15,566 nucleotides of DNA, taken from assembly GCA_009704555.1 (NCBI GenBank), contig WLDY01000004.1, positions 1 to 15,566 on the forward strand, read 5' to 3'. Position 1 is the first letter of the stretch. Every line of letters starts with the position of its first letter. The notes beneath the pieces were generated by a model that saw only the letters and a program-made list of their open reading frames with translations, was not told the origin of the DNA and ran no database searches. Both the position numbers and the translations under genes were made by a program. Source of the stretch: Actinomycetota bacterium (lineage in GTDB: Bacteria; Actinomycetota; Actinomycetes; Nanopelagicales; Nanopelagicaceae). Shown piece by piece: positions 12,886-15,566 of this stretch.

Positions 12886-13890
12886 TCAGACTTTCGGATT
12901 TTGTAACGCCTCCTCGATCAGCGTCGTGATGACGTCGCGATAGTTGCGACCACTCTCGCGCCAGAGCATTGGAAAGACTGACTTCGGAGTGAAGCCGGGC
13001 ATCGTGTTGAGCTCATTGATCACTATCTGACCCTCATCGGTGAGGAAGAAATCGACTCTCGCCAAACCTTCACATCCGATCGCCTGGAAAGCTATGACTG
13101 ACTGCTCTCGAATCTCCTTCGCGATCTCATCAGGGATTGGAGCAGGGACTAGGTACTCCGTCGCAGAATCAAGGTACTTCGCCTCGTAGTCATAGAACTC
13201 TCGACCACCAAGGACTCGAATCTCGCCCACTACCGATGTGAGGAACTTCCCGCCTTCTTGGAGCACTGCGCATTCAAGCTCACGACCGTTGATCGCCTCC
13301 TCTATCAAGACCGTCGAATCGAACTTCAACGCTTCGTTGATCGCTGCCTGAAGCGCTCCCTTCTCTTTGACTTTCTGTGTGCCGCGACTCGATCCTCCAC
13401 GCGAGGGTTTTACGAATACGGGCAGAGTAAGTGAGAGTGAATCAGCTTCAACCGCTGAGGCGACACTCACTCCAGTTGCTACTCGCAATCCAGCACTCGC
13501 GAAGATCTGCTTTGCTCGTGTCTTATCCATGGCGAGTGCGGATGAGAGGACCCCGGAACCTAGGTAATTGATCTGCATGAACTCTGCGAAACCTTGGAAG
13601 ACGCCATCCTCACCGTTGCTGCCATGAAGGACAGGAAAGAGAAGGTCGATCTCCTCGGGAAGCGTCCCTTTCACTCCGTTCTTGGGAACGATGGGGATGC
13701 CATTCTCATCGCGATCGAATTGATCTCTACTCGTCAGCTCAACGAAGCCTTCACCTGAATCGGTGATGCCGAAGAGCGAGACCCGATAACGCTCGCGATC
13801 GATTGCCTCGAAGATGCCAAGGGCGGATAGACATGAGATCTCGTGCTCGGCGCTCTTACCACCGCAGATGAGGGCAATATGTGGCTTCAC
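12886..13890 (-). CDS. ddl: D-alanine--D-alanine ligase
   Basis: ATP-grasp ligase that makes D-Ala-D-Ala for peptidoglycan precursors. The 334-residue product has CGGKSAEHEISCLSA (9-23, with the conserved Glu15), LHGSNGEDG (88-96), MDKTRAK (121-127), the ATP-binding KPSRGGSSRG loop (161-170), the substrate loop FYDYEAKY (232-239), ARVDFF (277-282) and INELNTMPGFT (291-301). The YDYEAKY tyrosine loop is typical of D-Ala-D-Ala ligases, not of the VanA/VanB D-Ala-D-Lac type. The start is GTG at 13890 with GAGAGGATG upstream; the nearby ATG at 13898 is out of frame. It follows gpsA by 20 bp and is probably cotranscribed with it and plsC. It converges with the RAM-domain gene. Confidence 0.98.
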   Translation of the reverse strand: MKPHIALICGGKSAEHEISCLSALGIFEAIDRERYRVSLFGITDSGEGFVELTSRDQFDRDENGIPIVPKNGVKGTLPEEIDLLFPVLHGSNGEDGVFQGFAEFMQINYLGSGVLSSALAMDKTRAKQIFASAGLRVATGVSVASAVEADSLSLTLPVFVKPSRGGSSRGTQKVKEKGALQAAINEALKFDSTVLIEEAINGRELECAVLQEGGKFLTSVVGEIRVLGGREFYDYEAKYLDSATEYLVPAPIPDEIAKEIREQSVIAFQAIGCEGLARVDFFLTDEGQIVINELNTMPGFTPKSVFPMLWRESGRNYRDVITTLIEEALQNPKV

Positions 13891-13910
13891 GCACTCATCC
13901 TCTCGAACAT

Positions 13911-14924
13911 CTACTCAATACCCTTCAAATCGATCTCGTCTCCGGTATCGATTTCACTCAATCTCGCTAACGCCTCCGCAGGTGACATCCTGCCAGAGAC
14001 CACCTCTGCCACCGCTTCGATGATCGGAATCTCGACCCCCACCATGTGCGCCATCTCCACGACAGCGCTCGAAGAGGCGACGCCCTCAACGGTCTTCCCT
14101 AGCGTCTCGCGAACGATATGAAGATCCCCCGTCTTGCCGATCGCCTCTCCGAAGGATCGGTTGCGCGAGAGCGATGACTGACAGGTGGCAACGAGATCGC
14201 CCATTCCAGCAAGACCAGCAAAGGTCAGTGGATCCGCCCCCAGCGCTACTCCGAGCCGCGTCACCTCGTTGAGTCCTCGCGTGATGATCATCGCTTGCGT
14301 GTTCTCACCGAAGCCCATCCCAACGACGATGCCGACTGCGAGTGCGATGACATTCTTCAGCGCTGCTGCCAATTCACAACCCAATAGATCGCTGGAGGTG
14401 TAGACCCGAAAGTACGGAGTCTTGAAGGCCATTGCGATCAGCTTCGCCGTCTCACGACTCGTCGATGCCGAGACCGCACCAGCAGGTTGCCTCAGCGCCA
14501 ATTCCCCTGCGAGATTCGGGCCGGTGATGAATCCGACCTGACTCTCATCGATGTCGATGACTTGGCGCAGCACTTCCGACATCCGAAGATGAGTCGACAC
14601 CTCGATTCCCTTCAAGGTACTCACAGTCGGGATCGATCGCGGGTAGCGCTGCTGCCATGTTTCGAGATTGGCGCGAAGACTCTGCGCGGGGATTGCGAGA
14701 GTGATCAGATCCGCACCTTCAAAAGCTTCTTCGATATCCGTCGTTGCTCGAAGTTGGGTCGGAAGGCTCACTTCTCCGAGGAAACCGCTGTTTCTGTGAT
14801 GATCATTGATTTCATCTACCACCGCAGCGTTTCGACCCCAGATGAGCACTTCGTGGCCAGCATCGCTCGCAACGAGTGCGAGTGTGCTCCCCCATGCACC
14901 GGCGCCAAGGATCGAGATCTTCAT
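13911..14924 (-). CDS. gpsA: NAD(P)-dependent glycerol-3-phosphate dehydrogenase
   Basis: Reduces dihydroxyacetone phosphate to sn-glycerol 3-phosphate, the backbone for phospholipids. The 337-residue product has the N-terminal Rossmann motif GAGAWG (7-12), STLKGIE (102-108, Lys105), GPNLAGE (135-141), the catalytic-lysine segment CELAAALKNVIALAVG (183-198, Lys190), GLAGMGDL (237-244) and SLSRNRSFG (251-259). Length is normal. The ATG directly abuts the plsC stop codon (TAGATG), and GGAGG lies about 9 nt upstream inside the end of plsC, giving a strong ribosome site. plsC uses the product of this enzyme after its first acylation, so the adjacent pair makes metabolic sense. ddl follows after 20 bp. 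Confidence 0.98.
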   Translation of the reverse strand: MKISILGAGAWGSTLALVASDAGHEVLIWGRNAAVVDEINDHHRNSGFLGEVSLPTQLRATTDIEEAFEGADLITLAIPAQSLRANLETWQQRYPRSIPTVSTLKGIEVSTHLRMSEVLRQVIDIDESQVGFITGPNLAGELALRQPAGAVSASTSRETAKLIAMAFKTPYFRVYTSSDLLGCELAAALKNVIALAVGIVVGMGFGENTQAMIITRGLNEVTRLGVALGADPLTFAGLAGMGDLVATCQSSLSRNRSFGEAIGKTGDLHIVRETLGKTVEGVASSSAVVEMAHMVGVEIPIIEAVAEVVSGRMSPAEALARLSEIDTGDEIDLKGIE

Positions 14925-15566
14925 CTAGCCCCGCCTCCAGCGTGATCGCTTTCGACCTTCGCCCTTGAGGAAGTTCCCCGTCCTGGGAAGATCGGAGCTA
15001 CGAGCGTCGAATCTGACGGTGGGTGCACTCTCGCCGCGCAACTCTTCAAGCAACGAAGTCATGCGATCCATGATGTGGTTGGTGGCTTCTTCGAGAGCGA
15101 CAGGATCGCTCTCACGGCCACGCCATTGTGAGAGGTCGACGGGATCACCGACGATGATGCTGACGCGGGTTCGTGGGAAGAGCTTGATCCTTCGCCCGTA
15201 TCGAGGAATCACCTTCTCGGGTCCCCACGAGGCGCAAGGAATCAGTGGCACTCCAGTCATCAATGCGAGTCGAGCAGCGCCTGTCTTTGCCGTCATCGGC
15301 CAGAGATTCTCATCGCGAGTCAGCGTTCCTTCTGGATAGATACCGATGAGATGTCCGGCTCGCAGCGCTGCGGAGGCCACCCGAAACGCCTGGGATGCCC
15401 CCTGTGACTCGCGCTCCACTGGAATCTGACCAGCCGCCTTGACGACCCAGCCGACAACTGGGGTATCGAAGACCGCTTTCTTGCCTAAGTAGCGAGGCGC
15501 ACGACCATGGTTGTAGAGGAAATGAGTGAAAGTAAGGGGGTCAAGGTACGAGATGTGGTTGCAGAC
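14925..15566 (-). CDS. plsC: 1-acyl-sn-glycerol-3-phosphate acyltransferase (PlsC), N-terminus cut by window edge
   Basis: Membrane-associated acyltransferase that converts lysophosphatidic acid to phosphatidic acid. The frame is open to the window edge, giving 213 visible residues. Near the start is the catalytic block NHISYLDP (H-x4-D, motif I), then a motif II-like region around RYLGKKAVFDTP, QIPVER (motif II/III area) and YPEGTLTRD, the glycerophosphate-binding EGT motif. VPLIPCASWG follows as the proline motif IV. A basic tail ends the protein (GRKRSRWRRG). A GTG at 15419 should not be taken as the start, because motif I lies upstream of it; the true start is beyond 15566, probably some 30-40 residues away. 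It abuts gpsA and probably forms an operon plsC-gpsA-ddl. Confidence 0.95.
   Translation of the reverse strand, partial: VCNHISYLDPLTFTHFLYNHGRAPRYLGKKAVFDTPVVGWVVKAAGQIPVERESQGASQAFRVASAALRAGHLIGIYPEGTLTRDENLWPMTAKTGAARLALMTGVPLIPCASWGPEKVIPRYGRRIKLFPRTRVSIIVGDPVDLSQWRGRESDPVALEEATNHIMDRMTSLLEELRGESAPTVRFDARSSDLPRTGNFLKGEGRKRSRWRRG

Noticed and set aside
14925..15419. plsC starting at the GTG at 15419
   Set aside because: The same frame continues upstream to the window edge and contains the essential NHISYLDP acyltransferase motif, so the gene is longer and cut by the edge.
1..15566. CRISPR array, insertion sequence, prophage, toxin-antitoxin or novel defence cluster
   Set aside because: No regularly spaced repeats, transposase, integrase, terminal repeats or unknown multi-gene cassette was seen; every substantial gene is a recognisable housekeeping gene.

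Overview
The window is a compact block of housekeeping genes from a member of the Actinomycetota. The gene order supports this: amt, ftsY, smc, mutM, rnc, a DUF177 gene and a SepIVA-like coiled-coil gene run in the same order as in Mycobacterium tuberculosis (Rv2920c-Rv2927c). coaD, rsmD, recG, rpmB, thiL, ddl and gpsA match the neighbouring actinobacterial block. Base composition is moderate for the phylum and intergenic gaps are short (mostly 0-80 bp, none above about 210 bp), which suggests a streamlined genome. I cannot name the genus from the sequence alone.

Layout, all on the minus strand unless stated. 1-218: start of the ammonium transporter gene amt, cut by the window edge. 219-425: its regulatory region, with a GlnR-type box, a -10 element and a roughly 160-nt leader holding three inverted repeats. 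426-4792: ftsY and smc, overlapping by one base. 4875-6505: mutM and rnc. 6586-8968: rpmF (L32), DUF177/YceD, sepIVA-like, coaD, rsmD. 9011-11278: recG. 11411-11596 (plus strand): rpmB (L28), divergent from recG. 11632-12564: thiL, convergent with rpmB. 12629-12865 (plus strand): a stand-alone Lrp/AsnC ligand-binding (RAM) domain protein, divergent from thiL. 12886-14924: ddl and gpsA. 14925-15566: plsC, missing its N-terminus at the window edge.

The genes cover phospholipid precursor synthesis (gpsA, plsC), peptidoglycan precursor synthesis (ddl), cofactor synthesis (thiL, coaD), ribosome parts and rRNA processing or modification (rpmB, rpmF, DUF177, rnc, rsmD), DNA repair (mutM, recG), chromosome organisation (smc), septum/envelope growth (sepIVA-like), membrane protein targeting (ftsY) and nitrogen uptake (amt).

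No mobile element, CRISPR array, tRNA, rRNA gene or obvious horizontally acquired cargo is visible, and I did not find an undescribed multi-gene system. The interest is in regulation. A GlnR-like box sits where an activator of amt would be expected. smc, coaD, thiL and the RAM gene each have a TAnnnT hexamer exactly 6 nt before the start codon, as expected for leaderless transcripts. thiL and the RAM gene share a small divergent control region with an inverted repeat. The tetranucleotide GATC is markedly over-represented in the stretches counted.
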